A stretch of DNA of 64,000 bases from Carboxylicivirga longa (GTDB taxonomy: Bacteria; Bacteroidota; Bacteroidia; Bacteroidales; Marinilabiliaceae): assembly GCF_050589825.1 (NCBI RefSeq), contig NZ_JBNGOZ010000011.1:62001-126000 (forward strand), written 5' to 3'. Under the pieces are notes generated by a model, which did no database searches, was not told where the DNA came from, and saw only the letters and a program-made list of their open reading frames with translations. Shown here in pieces: positions 26,216 through 33,716 of the stretch (within the stretch, counting starts at the first letter, position 1; each line of letters starts with the position of its first letter). Made by a program: the position numbers and the translations under genes.

Positions 26216-27961
26216 TTAGCTCAAATGCTTACGTATCTTACTAATCAGGTCTTCCGGCTGAAAAGGTTTGCTAATATAATCGTCCATTCCGCTCGCCAGG
26301 CACTTCTCCTTGTCTTCGGGGAAGGCATTGGCCGTAACGGCGATAATGGGGGTGTGCGTACCCGTGCTCTGCTCTATCTGACGAATCTTCTCGGTAGCCT
26401 TAAAGCCATCCATAATGGGCATTTGCACATCCATCAAAATCAAATCATACTTCACCTTACCAAACTTATCGAGGGCCTCTTTGCCGTTAAAAGCCACCTC
26501 GATTTTCCTTACTTCATCTTTTATATATAGGATGATAATTTGCTGGTTACTGAAGTTATCCTCCACCAGCAGGATATTGGCATCAGCAATGTCAATGACC
26601 GGCTTAAAATAGCTGTCGCTTTGTTGTGTGGGAGTCTTAATGTTTTGGATGGACTGACTCTTTGTATTTTCTTTAAAGGAAGCCGAGAATTCAATTACAG
26701 TTTTTAACGAATCGGGGAATATGTCGATGGTATTACCATCCATCTCAATGATGTTTTGGGTGATGCCCAAATCAAGCTGGCTTATGTATTTTGAGCGGTT
26801 GAGATGGATTACATCAGATGCATGAATACCATTTTCATTCATATCTGATTTGGGCAGGGGAATCACCGTGTTGCTGCTGATTCGGAATTTCAACACGATT
26901 TTTTCGGGCAATGATTCTTTTAGTGATACCTCAATCGTCACTGTTTTAAGCTCCGATTGATTGTATTTTAACAGGCTATTGAGTAGGTTCAGAAATATCT
27001 GTTTTATCTTCACACTATTGCCTATCAGGTTAGTAGGGATGTTGGCCGATAAAGAAAGGCTGAATTGCTTCTTATCCTGTTCATCCTGAAATAGCTTGAT
27101 GGTATTATTGATGGTGGAGTACAGGTTAAAGCTTACCTCTTCGGTGGGTAGCTGGTTGAAATTTGTTTTGGAAGCGGCAATCATGTTATTAACCACATTA
27201 ACCAGATTGTTTGATGAGGCATGGATGGTGTTGATGTAGTCGCGCTGGTCGTCGCTTAGGTTGGTTTTTTCCAGTACATCGATAATGCCCGTGATATTGC
27301 TCAGCGGTGTTCGTATTTGATGCGATAGTTTTGAGATGAGCTCTTCCTGTGTTTTATTGAAATTTTGCGAGTCTAGCACACGTCGTTCTTTCTTTAATAA
27401 AATGCCGGCATAGGTATAGTGAATGGCATAGGTAGTTATGAAAAAGAGGAGGTAGAATGTCAGGAATACGATTTTCTCGGTGAGGCTGTATTGCTTGGCT
27501 GTGCTGATAAGCTGATGATCGTTAATGATTAAAATGATAAGGGCTGTGATAACCCAAAAGATAAGGGAGAAGATCGTCCCGCGCTTCAGTCCCATCAGTG
27601 AAATGATAAAGGGAGGAAACAGTGCCGTCCAGATAATGTCGATACCGGTGCTGCTCCCAAAGACAACAAAATATATAAAGGTAGCACTGGAGAAGAAAAA
27701 CAGCGAGTTATGCATGCCTTTGGCTTGTGAGCGGCGGCTAAGGTAAACAAAGTGAAATGCAAAGATAAGGCTAAGGCTCAGTAAAGGGAAAGCAAAGATA
27801 TTCTCATCGGCCCGTAGGCTTATTAGTCCTTCGATAAATACAATGCAGAACAGAAAGAAGTTAATGAGATTATTGATTAGTAAGGGGGTCAATTCCTCCT
27901 CTTCGGCATTATCTCGGGTGTCTATTTTAAATAGCAATAGTAATTTATTTAAAATGTTCAT
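26216..27961 (-). CDS. Hybrid sensor histidine kinase/response regulator with degenerate ATPase domain
   Basis: With ATG at 27961 (preceded by AGAAGAG) the protein is 581 residues. About six transmembrane helices (residues 28-188) form a membrane sensor with no clear periplasmic domain. A HisKA region follows with the phospho-acceptor in KLSHQIRTPLSN (His214). The ATPase region keeps an N-box-like FLNLLNSLLKY, but I find no DxGxG and no GxGLGL; the corresponding segments read ISSNTVIPL and LDLGITQNI. The C-terminal receiver is intact (LLVEDN, LILMDVQMP with Asp511, ISKPF). No partner gene is adjacent. It may act as a phosphatase or relay protein rather than an autokinase. Confidence 0.85.
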   Translation of the reverse strand: MNILNKLLLLFKIDTRDNAEEEELTPLLINNLINFFLFCIVFIEGLISLRADENIFAFPLLSLSLIFAFHFVYLSRRSQAKGMHNSLFFFSSATFIYFVVFGSSTGIDIIWTALFPPFIISLMGLKRGTIFSLIFWVITALIILIINDHQLISTAKQYSLTEKIVFLTFYLLFFITTYAIHYTYAGILLKKERRVLDSQNFNKTQEELISKLSHQIRTPLSNITGIIDVLEKTNLSDDQRDYINTIHASSNNLVNVVNNMIAASKTNFNQLPTEEVSFNLYSTINNTIKLFQDEQDKKQFSLSLSANIPTNLIGNSVKIKQIFLNLLNSLLKYNQSELKTVTIEVSLKESLPEKIVLKFRISSNTVIPLPKSDMNENGIHASDVIHLNRSKYISQLDLGITQNIIEMDGNTIDIFPDSLKTVIEFSASFKENTKSQSIQNIKTPTQQSDSYFKPVIDIADANILLVEDNFSNQQIIILYIKDEVRKIEVAFNGKEALDKFGKVKYDLILMDVQMPIMDGFKATEKIRQIEQSTGTHTPIIAVTANAFPEDKEKCLASGMDDYISKPFQPEDLISKIRKHLS

Positions 27962-28258
27962 TTCTCTTCTTTTATATGGTTTTGCAAGTGCTTGGTAAGT
28001 GGCATTTCTTTCATCCAAAAGCAGCTTCCGATATGCATGTCGAATATAAAACTTTTAACTTAGTCTTCATGTTCTCTCGATCTAAAATTGTTAAATATTT
28101 TAGTATCTTAATATTATTTAAAATGCACAAATAGTTATTTGTGAGCGCATTGTACGTATCTATTGAGGTTTGGTGTTTTACTGCCTCTAAAAATAATGAC
28201 CGTAAGATGTAACCGAAGATTGGTTTTTCTGCGTATGAAGTCCTAAAACGAAACAATA
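27962..28258. other. Intergenic region between kinase and secreted protein, nothing recognised
   Basis: This AT-rich divergent spacer must hold promoters for both flanking genes. I see no clear TAnnTTTG element, hairpin or small reading frame that I would support. Confidence 0.5.
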
Positions 28259-29104
28259 ATGAAGACAGTAGTAGCAAGTATCGCATTAATTTTATTTTCA
28301 ATGGCTGCATCGGCCAAAGAACACCTTCCAACCAAAGAAGAGTATCAGGCTTTTTTAAATACAAAAACGCTGGTGGTGATGGATGTGAACCCAATGAGTG
28401 ACTTTAACTTTAAGATTGAGGAGGTGATGGAAACTGTATGGACCCTCACTGATTACGAATTTATTACCAACGAGGAGTTTGAAGACAAGAGAAATGATCC
28501 ATCCTATTCTTTTCTATTAATGACCGTGGGTACTTTCGATGCCGATAAAACAAAGGCTCGCTATAATTTCCTTAGCTTGCTAATGGGCGAAACAGATAAG
28601 CAGGTGCGCGATTTGCCCGATCTGTGTTCTTTGCCGCTATCATACTTACGGGTAGAGGATACAAGTTACGCATATAAGCTGGAGGCTTTTATTCGTTTTA
28701 TTCAGGATCATGTGAACCTGATGAATGAGCGTCCCGAACTGATTAAAGCCAATGCCTTTAAATATTACAATAAGAATGTAGGAAGTTTGACCGATAAAAC
28801 TTTATACCTGGTAAAAGAGGACTTGACCCCCGATGTAAATACCCTGGCGAAAATTAAAAGTATCTATCCTTATAATGTAAAGATTGTTACGCAAAAAGAG
28901 GTGGAGGATGCCATTGAGCGACGCGACCCAAAGGTGGTGTTTATGCACAAAGTGGGCCCTGAGGGGACAAAGTACAAGGCGCGTTGCTATAAGATATTAA
29001 TTGGTGCTGATAGTTCCAGCTTTTATTATTTCGATTATCATATGGTAAATAAAAAGAACCGTGATGGGCTGCTTGCCAAAGATTTGAAAAAGATGGGTGC
29101 CTAA
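28259..29104 (+). CDS. Secreted protein of unknown function
   Basis: 281 residues with a clear Sec signal peptide (MKTVVASIALILFSMAASA, cleavage after ASA). The mature part is mixed alpha/beta with no cysteine pair pattern or lipobox: LVVMDVNPMSDFNFKIEEVM, WTLTDYEFI, YSFLLMTVGTFD, YNVKIVTQKEVEDAIERRD, CYKILIGADSSSFYYFDYHM. I do not recognise a domain. It stands alone, with rex 108 bases downstream and a divergent kinase upstream. Likely periplasmic. Confidence 0.7.
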   Translation: MKTVVASIALILFSMAASAKEHLPTKEEYQAFLNTKTLVVMDVNPMSDFNFKIEEVMETVWTLTDYEFITNEEFEDKRNDPSYSFLLMTVGTFDADKTKARYNFLSLLMGETDKQVRDLPDLCSLPLSYLRVEDTSYAYKLEAFIRFIQDHVNLMNERPELIKANAFKYYNKNVGSLTDKTLYLVKEDLTPDVNTLAKIKSIYPYNVKIVTQKEVEDAIERRDPKVVFMHKVGPEGTKYKARCYKILIGADSSSFYYFDYHMVNKKNRDGLLAKDLKKMGA

Positions 29105-29176
29105 CAAAGGGGCGATAAAATCAGAAAGCAGCGGTGTTTTTAATTAAAGAAATGAATCATCATTCAAAAACTTAAT

Positions 29177-29209
29177 TAATTTTGTAAGGTTATTAATCTG
29201 ATAATTATC
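29177..29209 (+). promoter_or_regulatory. rex promoter -7 element and palindrome next to the start codon
   Basis: TAATTTTG (29177-29184) fits TAnnTTTG. GATAATTATC (29200-29209) is a perfect 10-bp palindrome ending 3 bases before the ATG. It could be an autoregulatory site, but it is not the TTGTTAA-N4-TTAACAA pattern known for Rex operators. Confidence 0.35.
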
Positions 29210-29212
29210 ACC

Positions 29213-29854
29213 ATGTCGCTAACGAATCGAAAAAAAAATAACCAGGTACCCGAGCCCGCGCTTCGTCGCATGCCCTGCTATCTGGCTTATCTTAAACTCG
29301 CTCAAAAAGAAGGTCTGAAGCATATCTCATCGACTTTAATTGCCCGCGATATGGGGGTGGATCCCACGCAGGTTACCAAGGACTTGTCATATACCAGTAT
29401 TGTTGGAAAAACAAGGGTAGGCTATGAGGTAGTGCCGCTTATTCAAGTGCTGGAGGATTTTCTGGGATTTACTGTGGTTGATGAGGCATACCTCTTTGGT
29501 GTAGGTAGCCTGGGTAAAGCCTTGTTGCACGATCATGGATTAAAGCAGTTTGGACTTAAGGTAGTGGCTGCTTTTGATGTAGATCCTGAAGTAGTGGGTA
29601 AAACCATTGAAGGAGTGCCCATTTACCATTTTGAAGAGTTGGCCACAATGCGGGCCGAAACAGTGAAAATAGGCATTTTGACCGTGCCGGTTGATAAGGC
29701 GCAGGAGGTGGCCAACCGGCTGGTTGAGGTAGGCATAAAAGCACTGTGGAATTTTACCCCGGTGCGCATTAAGGTGGATGAGCGCGTGGTGGTGCAGAAC
29801 ACCTCATTATATGCTCATCTGGCGGTTATGTTTAATAGAATGAAGGCCGACTAG
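29213..29854 (+). CDS. rex: Redox-sensing transcriptional repressor Rex
   Basis: A dimeric repressor that senses the NADH/NAD+ ratio and controls fermentation and respiration genes. The N-terminal winged helix reads PEPALRRMPCYLAYL and STLIARDMGVDPTQVTKDLS. The Rossmann domain has LFGVGSLGKALL (GxGxxG near residue 90) followed by FDVDPEVVGKTIEGVPI; the C-terminal swapped helix includes LWNFTPV. The 213 residues are normal. It is monocistronic, with its own promoter and a strong terminator. Its presence fits a facultative or anaerobic lifestyle. Confidence 0.95.
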   Translation: MSLTNRKKNNQVPEPALRRMPCYLAYLKLAQKEGLKHISSTLIARDMGVDPTQVTKDLSYTSIVGKTRVGYEVVPLIQVLEDFLGFTVVDEAYLFGVGSLGKALLHDHGLKQFGLKVVAAFDVDPEVVGKTIEGVPIYHFEELATMRAETVKIGILTVPVDKAQEVANRLVEVGIKALWNFTPVRIKVDERVVVQNTSLYAHLAVMFNRMKAD

Positions 29855-29879
29855 TAAGCGTTGTCTTGAAATATTACCA

Positions 29880-29918
29880 AAGAGGTTGCTCAAAATATTG
29901 AGGCAGCCTCTTTTTTTT
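29880..29918 (+). terminator. Intrinsic terminator of rex
   Basis: AGAGGTTGCTCAA pairs imperfectly with TTGAGGCAGCCTCT (one bulge, one G-T pair), followed by eight T. It sits 5 bases before the 3' end of the convergent kinase gene. Confidence 0.8.
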
Positions 29919-29922
29919 GTGT

Positions 29923-31284
29923 TTAAAATGTAAGTGTGAATTTAGTGAATTGCTCCGGTTCTGAGTAAGCCGATATATTGCCTCCGTGCAGGCGCAGTAT
30001 CTGTTTTGAAAGGCTGAGGCCGATACCCGATCCATGTGGCTTGGTGGTAAAGAAGGGGATGAATATTTTATCCAGTACATTGGGTAGAATACCTTGTCCG
30101 TTGTCAATGACCTGAAGGGTGATACGTCCGCGTTTATTAAGGAAAGCACGTAGTTCTATGGTGGCATCTTTTCGTCCTTCCAGGGCCTGTATAGCATTTT
30201 TCACAAGGTTGATAACTACCTGCTCGATGAGTTTTTCATCAGCCGATAGCTCCAGTGAGTCAGGCTCGATGCTGATTTGGCATTGTACGCCCTTTGTTTT
30301 GAGTTCTTCCCCCAAAAGCCCCTTTATGTTTGTAAAAAGCTTACTCACCGGGAAGATAGAGAAAGTAGGTGCAGGAATCTTTGTCAGATCCCGGTAGGTG
30401 TTCACAAAGTGTAGGAGCCCGTCCGTTCGTTTATGTATGGTTTTGAGGGCATCTTCCACCTCTTTGATGGTATCCAGATCATCCCTCTCAATATTTTTAT
30501 CTTTTAGGCTGTCTGCAAGCTCCGACAGTATCATGCTAATGGTGGAGGATAGGGAGGAGATGGGGGTAATGGAGTTCATGATTTCATGAGTGAGCACACG
30601 GATTAGCTTTTGCCACGATTCCATCTCTTTTTCCTCCAGCTCGTCCTGAATATTTTTGATGGAAGTGAGCAGAATGGTGCGGTTGTGTATTTTAAATTCG
30701 GTGGCATAGATGGCCAGTTGCAGCAGCTCATCTTTTTCCTGCACACGTATTAGCGTGTTTTCACCATGACGGATGGTCAGTAGTTTTTGAACCAGTTCAG
30801 GGCTAAATTCTTTCAGCGACTGTATCTTATTTAAGGTGCGAACCTGAAAGAGTTTTTTGGTGGCATTGTTAATCAGCTCTACCTTCCCGTCTTTACTGTA
30901 GGCAATCAGCGATATGCCAATATGTTGTATCACTGTTTGCAGGTAGTAGTAGTTTTCTTCTTTTTCGGCCCGTACTTCCTGAAAGTCCTTGATAACTTCA
31001 TTAAACGACTTTTTTAATTTGTCGAATGATGAGTCGAGACTCTCCACCTGAAAGGTGCGGGTGAAATCGGAGTAGCGGATGGATTCCAGGAAATTATTGA
31101 GCACACGATTGGTGCGATCCACATAATGGATCATAGCAAATATCTGAAAGGCGATTAGCAGTCCAATAAGTACCAGCGTCATGGTCAGCTCAGTATTGAA
31201 GAGCAGATAGAAAAATGCAAACATAGACCCGGCTAAGAGCAGGACTCTGACGACAAAATTAATGCGAAAATTGTTATAAGCCAT
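29923..31284 (-). CDS. Sensor histidine kinase (NtrB-like), partner of the sigma54-type regulator
   Basis: 453 residues from ATG 31284; the first two in-frame codons upstream begin with TTG. Two N-terminal transmembrane helices (residues about 12-50) lie close together, leaving almost no periplasmic loop, so the signal is probably membrane or cytoplasmic. A PAS-like region follows (IAYSKDGKVELINNATKKLF). The H-box is VLTHEIMNSITPI; the ATPase boxes NLVKNAIQAL, VIDNGQGI and GSGIGLSLSKQI are intact. The start overlaps the end of the response regulator gene by 11 bases, so the pair is translationally coupled. Confidence 0.92.
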   Translation of the reverse strand: MAYNNFRINFVVRVLLLAGSMFAFFYLLFNTELTMTLVLIGLLIAFQIFAMIHYVDRTNRVLNNFLESIRYSDFTRTFQVESLDSSFDKLKKSFNEVIKDFQEVRAEKEENYYYLQTVIQHIGISLIAYSKDGKVELINNATKKLFQVRTLNKIQSLKEFSPELVQKLLTIRHGENTLIRVQEKDELLQLAIYATEFKIHNRTILLTSIKNIQDELEEKEMESWQKLIRVLTHEIMNSITPISSLSSTISMILSELADSLKDKNIERDDLDTIKEVEDALKTIHKRTDGLLHFVNTYRDLTKIPAPTFSIFPVSKLFTNIKGLLGEELKTKGVQCQISIEPDSLELSADEKLIEQVVINLVKNAIQALEGRKDATIELRAFLNKRGRITLQVIDNGQGILPNVLDKIFIPFFTTKPHGSGIGLSLSKQILRLHGGNISAYSEPEQFTKFTLTF

Positions 31285-32650
31285 GCTTTTCAAGTCTTCG
31301 ATACAGGGATGTGCGCGTAAGGCCTAAATCGGCTGCTGCTTTGGATACATTGCCGCGGTTCATGCGCAAAACTTTTTCAATAATCTGTTTTTCAATGTCC
31401 TCAAGGTTGTAGCTGTCAAATTCAAACCCTTCGGAGCTTGTGGGTAAGGAGGATAATTGAAAATCGCTTTCCTCCAGGTTGGGTGATTCACTCATGATAA
31501 CGGTACGCTCTAATATGTGTTGAAATTCGCGTACGTTGCCCGGCCATGGGTAATTGGTGAGTTTCTTAATTACTTTGGATGATAATTTATTTATTTTCTT
31601 CTTGTATTTCTTCGAGAAGATCTTTAAAAAGTGATCAGCTAGTACCGGTATGTCTTCAGGCCTTTCGCGCAGCGGTGGCAATTCAATCTCAACCGTATTT
31701 ATTCGGTAGATCAAGTCCTGTCGGTAGCTGTCTTCCATGGCCATCTGTTTCAGGTTCATATTGGTAGCACATATAAGACGTATATCGATGGCCTTGGGTT
31801 TGTTAGCTCCTACACGGGTTACCTCACGGCGTTCCAACACGGTTAGTAGCTTGGCCTGAAGGGGTAGTGAGAGGTTTCCTATTTCATCGAGAAAGATGGT
31901 TCCACCCGAAGCCAGTTCGAAGCGTCCGGGGCGCTCACTCTTGGCATCCGTAAAAGCACCCTTCACATGTCCAAACAGTTCACTCTCAAACAGACTTTCA
32001 CTTAAGGCACCCAGGTCAACACTAATAAAACTCTCGTTGTTGCGCAGCGAATTACGATGCAGGGCGCGGGCCACCAGCTCCTTTCCTGTACCGTTTTCGC
32101 CCAATATCAGTACATTGGCATCCGTGGCAGCTACCTTTTTTATGGTGTTAAATACATTTTGCATACCTGGCGATACGCCAATAAAATCGGCAAAGGGCTG
32201 ATCAAGAATAGTGTTGATCTCTTTCTGTTTGCTCCTTAAGTCTTTCACTTCATTGCGCGACTGCCGCAGTTGAACCGCCGAGTTAACTGTGGCCAGTAGC
32301 TTTTCGTTTTGCCAGGGCTTAAGAATAAAATCAGTGGCTCCGGCTCGTATGGCCTTCACCGACTTTTCAACATCGCCATAAGCCGTGATAAAAAGCACTA
32401 CGGCAGAGGGATCAATCTCAAGTATTTTTTCCAGCCAGTGAAACCCTTCCTGCCCACTGATGGCATCTTTAGTAAAGTTCATGTCCAGCAGTACAACATC
32501 AAAGGACTCATCAGCCATTAATGCTGGTATTTTATTGGGATCGGTCGAAGTAGTGATGGATTCAACATGCGGTTTTAATAATAGCTTAAGGGCAAACAAT
32601 ATGTCAGCATTATCGTCAATGGCCAGTATGCGTCCTGATTTTTTCGTCAT
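31274..32650 (-). CDS. Sigma54-dependent response regulator (NtrC family)
   Basis: 458 residues from ATG 32650 (MTKKSGRILAIDDN). Receiver domain with the phosphorylated Asp in VVLLDMNFTKD and the ending FILKPW. AAA+ domain with Walker A LGENGTGKELVARALH, a sigma54-contact loop reading GAFTDA in place of the classical GAFTGA, and Walker B GGTIFLDEIGN. The C-terminal Fis-type helix-turn-helix is NVSKAAADLGLTRTSLYRRL. Palindromes lie upstream of it and of the divergent ABC operon, which is the probable target. The GAFTDA variant is not a defect by itself but is worth noting. Confidence 0.93.
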   Translation of the reverse strand: MTKKSGRILAIDDNADILFALKLLLKPHVESITTSTDPNKIPALMADESFDVVLLDMNFTKDAISGQEGFHWLEKILEIDPSAVVLFITAYGDVEKSVKAIRAGATDFILKPWQNEKLLATVNSAVQLRQSRNEVKDLRSKQKEINTILDQPFADFIGVSPGMQNVFNTIKKVAATDANVLILGENGTGKELVARALHRNSLRNNESFISVDLGALSESLFESELFGHVKGAFTDAKSERPGRFELASGGTIFLDEIGNLSLPLQAKLLTVLERREVTRVGANKPKAIDIRLICATNMNLKQMAMEDSYRQDLIYRINTVEIELPPLRERPEDIPVLADHFLKIFSKKYKKKINKLSSKVIKKLTNYPWPGNVREFQHILERTVIMSESPNLEESDFQLSSLPTSSEGFEFDSYNLEDIEKQIIEKVLRMNRGNVSKAAADLGLTRTSLYRRLEKHGL

Positions 32651-32711
32651 GATTCTGATTTTTTTGGGGCAACTAAATATACCACTTATTAAGAACAACT
32701 TAGCAATAAAT

Positions 32712-32727
32712 TGTTCGAAATCGAACG
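32712..32727. promoter_or_regulatory. Palindromic regulator site A
   Basis: TGTTCGAAATCGAACG: arms GTTCGA and TCGAAC are perfectly complementary around AA. It lies 62 bases upstream of the response regulator ATG. Sites B and C near the ABC operon share the TCG/CGA arms. Confidence 0.55.
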
Positions 32728-32981
32728 TTTATTTATTGAATCTGCTATAACCAAAAAGGATGCCGTTTTTGTAATTAGCTTGATTATAAGTAATTAAAGT
32801 GGATGGCATGGAACATGGTTATGATTTTGATAGTAAACAACGAACCGTCACTTGGATATGATAAGGAGATGTGAGGTTAATGTGCTGATTGATAGTGTTG
32901 TGTAGTGTGGTTGGGATGCTTTATGGTAAGTTGTTAGTCGTTTAAAGGGGAAAATTAAGTGAAATAATATATACAAGGAAA

Positions 32982-32997
32982 TGTTCGATTTCGTACA
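32982..32997. promoter_or_regulatory. Palindromic regulator site B
   Basis: TGTTCGATTTCGTACA matches site A in its left arm (TGTTCGA) and forms an imperfect palindrome (TGTTCGA / TCGTACA). It lies 36 bases before the ABC ATPase ATG. Confidence 0.55.
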
Positions 32998-33002
32998 CTA
33001 GT

Positions 33003-33018
33003 GTTTCGAAAACGTACA
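33003..33018. promoter_or_regulatory. Partial regulator site C
   Basis: GTTTCGAAAACGTACA shares the right arm CGTACA with site B. It is exactly 21 bases from site B, two helical turns, so both would face the same side of the DNA. Confidence 0.4.
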
Positions 33019-33032
33019 TAATAGGGTAGATC

Positions 33033-33716
33033 ATGATTCATACACGAAACTTAACAAAGCTGATCCGCAACGGGGCTATCGAGACTAAGGTACTTCAAAA
33101 TGTTAATATTGACATTGAACAGGGTGAGTATGTGGCTATTCTGGGGCCATCAGGTAGTGGTAAATCTTCCCTGATAAATACCATAGGACTCATTGAAAAG
33201 CCTAGTGCCGGAGAGTTATTTTTCATGGATCACGAGGTGAGCCGCTTGAGCGAACGCCAAAGGAGTAATCTGCGTCGGGGAGGCATTGGATTTATCTTTC
33301 AGAATTTTGGTTTGATCAAGGAGCTGAAGGTATATGAGAATATTGAGTTACCACTTCAGTATCTTAGATATAACAAGAAAGAACGTCAGCAAAAAGTAGA
33401 GGCGGTACTAGCAGGCTTGCAGATAAGCCACCTGCGGCAATATTTTCCGGATCAGCTGCCGGCTCTTCAAAAACAATTGGTGGCCATTGCCCGCGCTGTG
33501 GTTTCAAAACCCGACTTGATTGTGGCCGATGAGCCTACGGGTAGTCTTAGTTCGTCGGATGGTAATCGAGTTATGGAGGTTTTGTCATCCCTCAATGAAG
33601 AGGGCTATACCCTTGTTGTGGCCACTCATTCGGCGCTTGAAGCAGAGCGGGCGCAGCGCATTATTCAGTTGTTTGATGGTCATGTTGTTACCGAAAATAT
33701 TAAGAATCGTTTGTAA
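33033..33716 (+). CDS. ABC transporter ATP-binding protein (MacB/LolD type) with an altered signature motif
   Basis: 227 residues. Walker A GPSGSGKSS, Q-loop IFQNFGL, Walker B LIVADEPTG and H-loop ATHS are all present. The signature motif is not LSGGQ: the aligned segment reads QLPALQKQLVAIARAV. The D-loop region SLSSSDGN also departs from the usual SLD. The protein is paired with an FtsX/MacB-type permease whose ATG follows the TAA directly. The family usually works as a mechanotransmitter rather than a classical pump. Whether the altered motif still hydrolyses ATP is unclear. Confidence 0.88.
   Translation: MIHTRNLTKLIRNGAIETKVLQNVNIDIEQGEYVAILGPSGSGKSSLINTIGLIEKPSAGELFFMDHEVSRLSERQRSNLRRGGIGFIFQNFGLIKELKVYENIELPLQYLRYNKKERQQKVEAVLAGLQISHLRQYFPDQLPALQKQLVAIARAVVSKPDLIVADEPTGSLSSSDGNRVMEVLSSLNEEGYTLVVATHSALEAERAQRIIQLFDGHVVTENIKNRL

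Noticed and set aside
29200..29209. Rex operator upstream of rex
   Set aside because: The palindrome is real but does not match the known Rex operator pattern, so I kept it only as an unassigned site.
32880..33032. Sigma54 (-24/-12) promoter before the ABC operon
   Set aside because: GG and GC dinucleotides occur, but none with the required 10-base spacing and flanks that I would accept.
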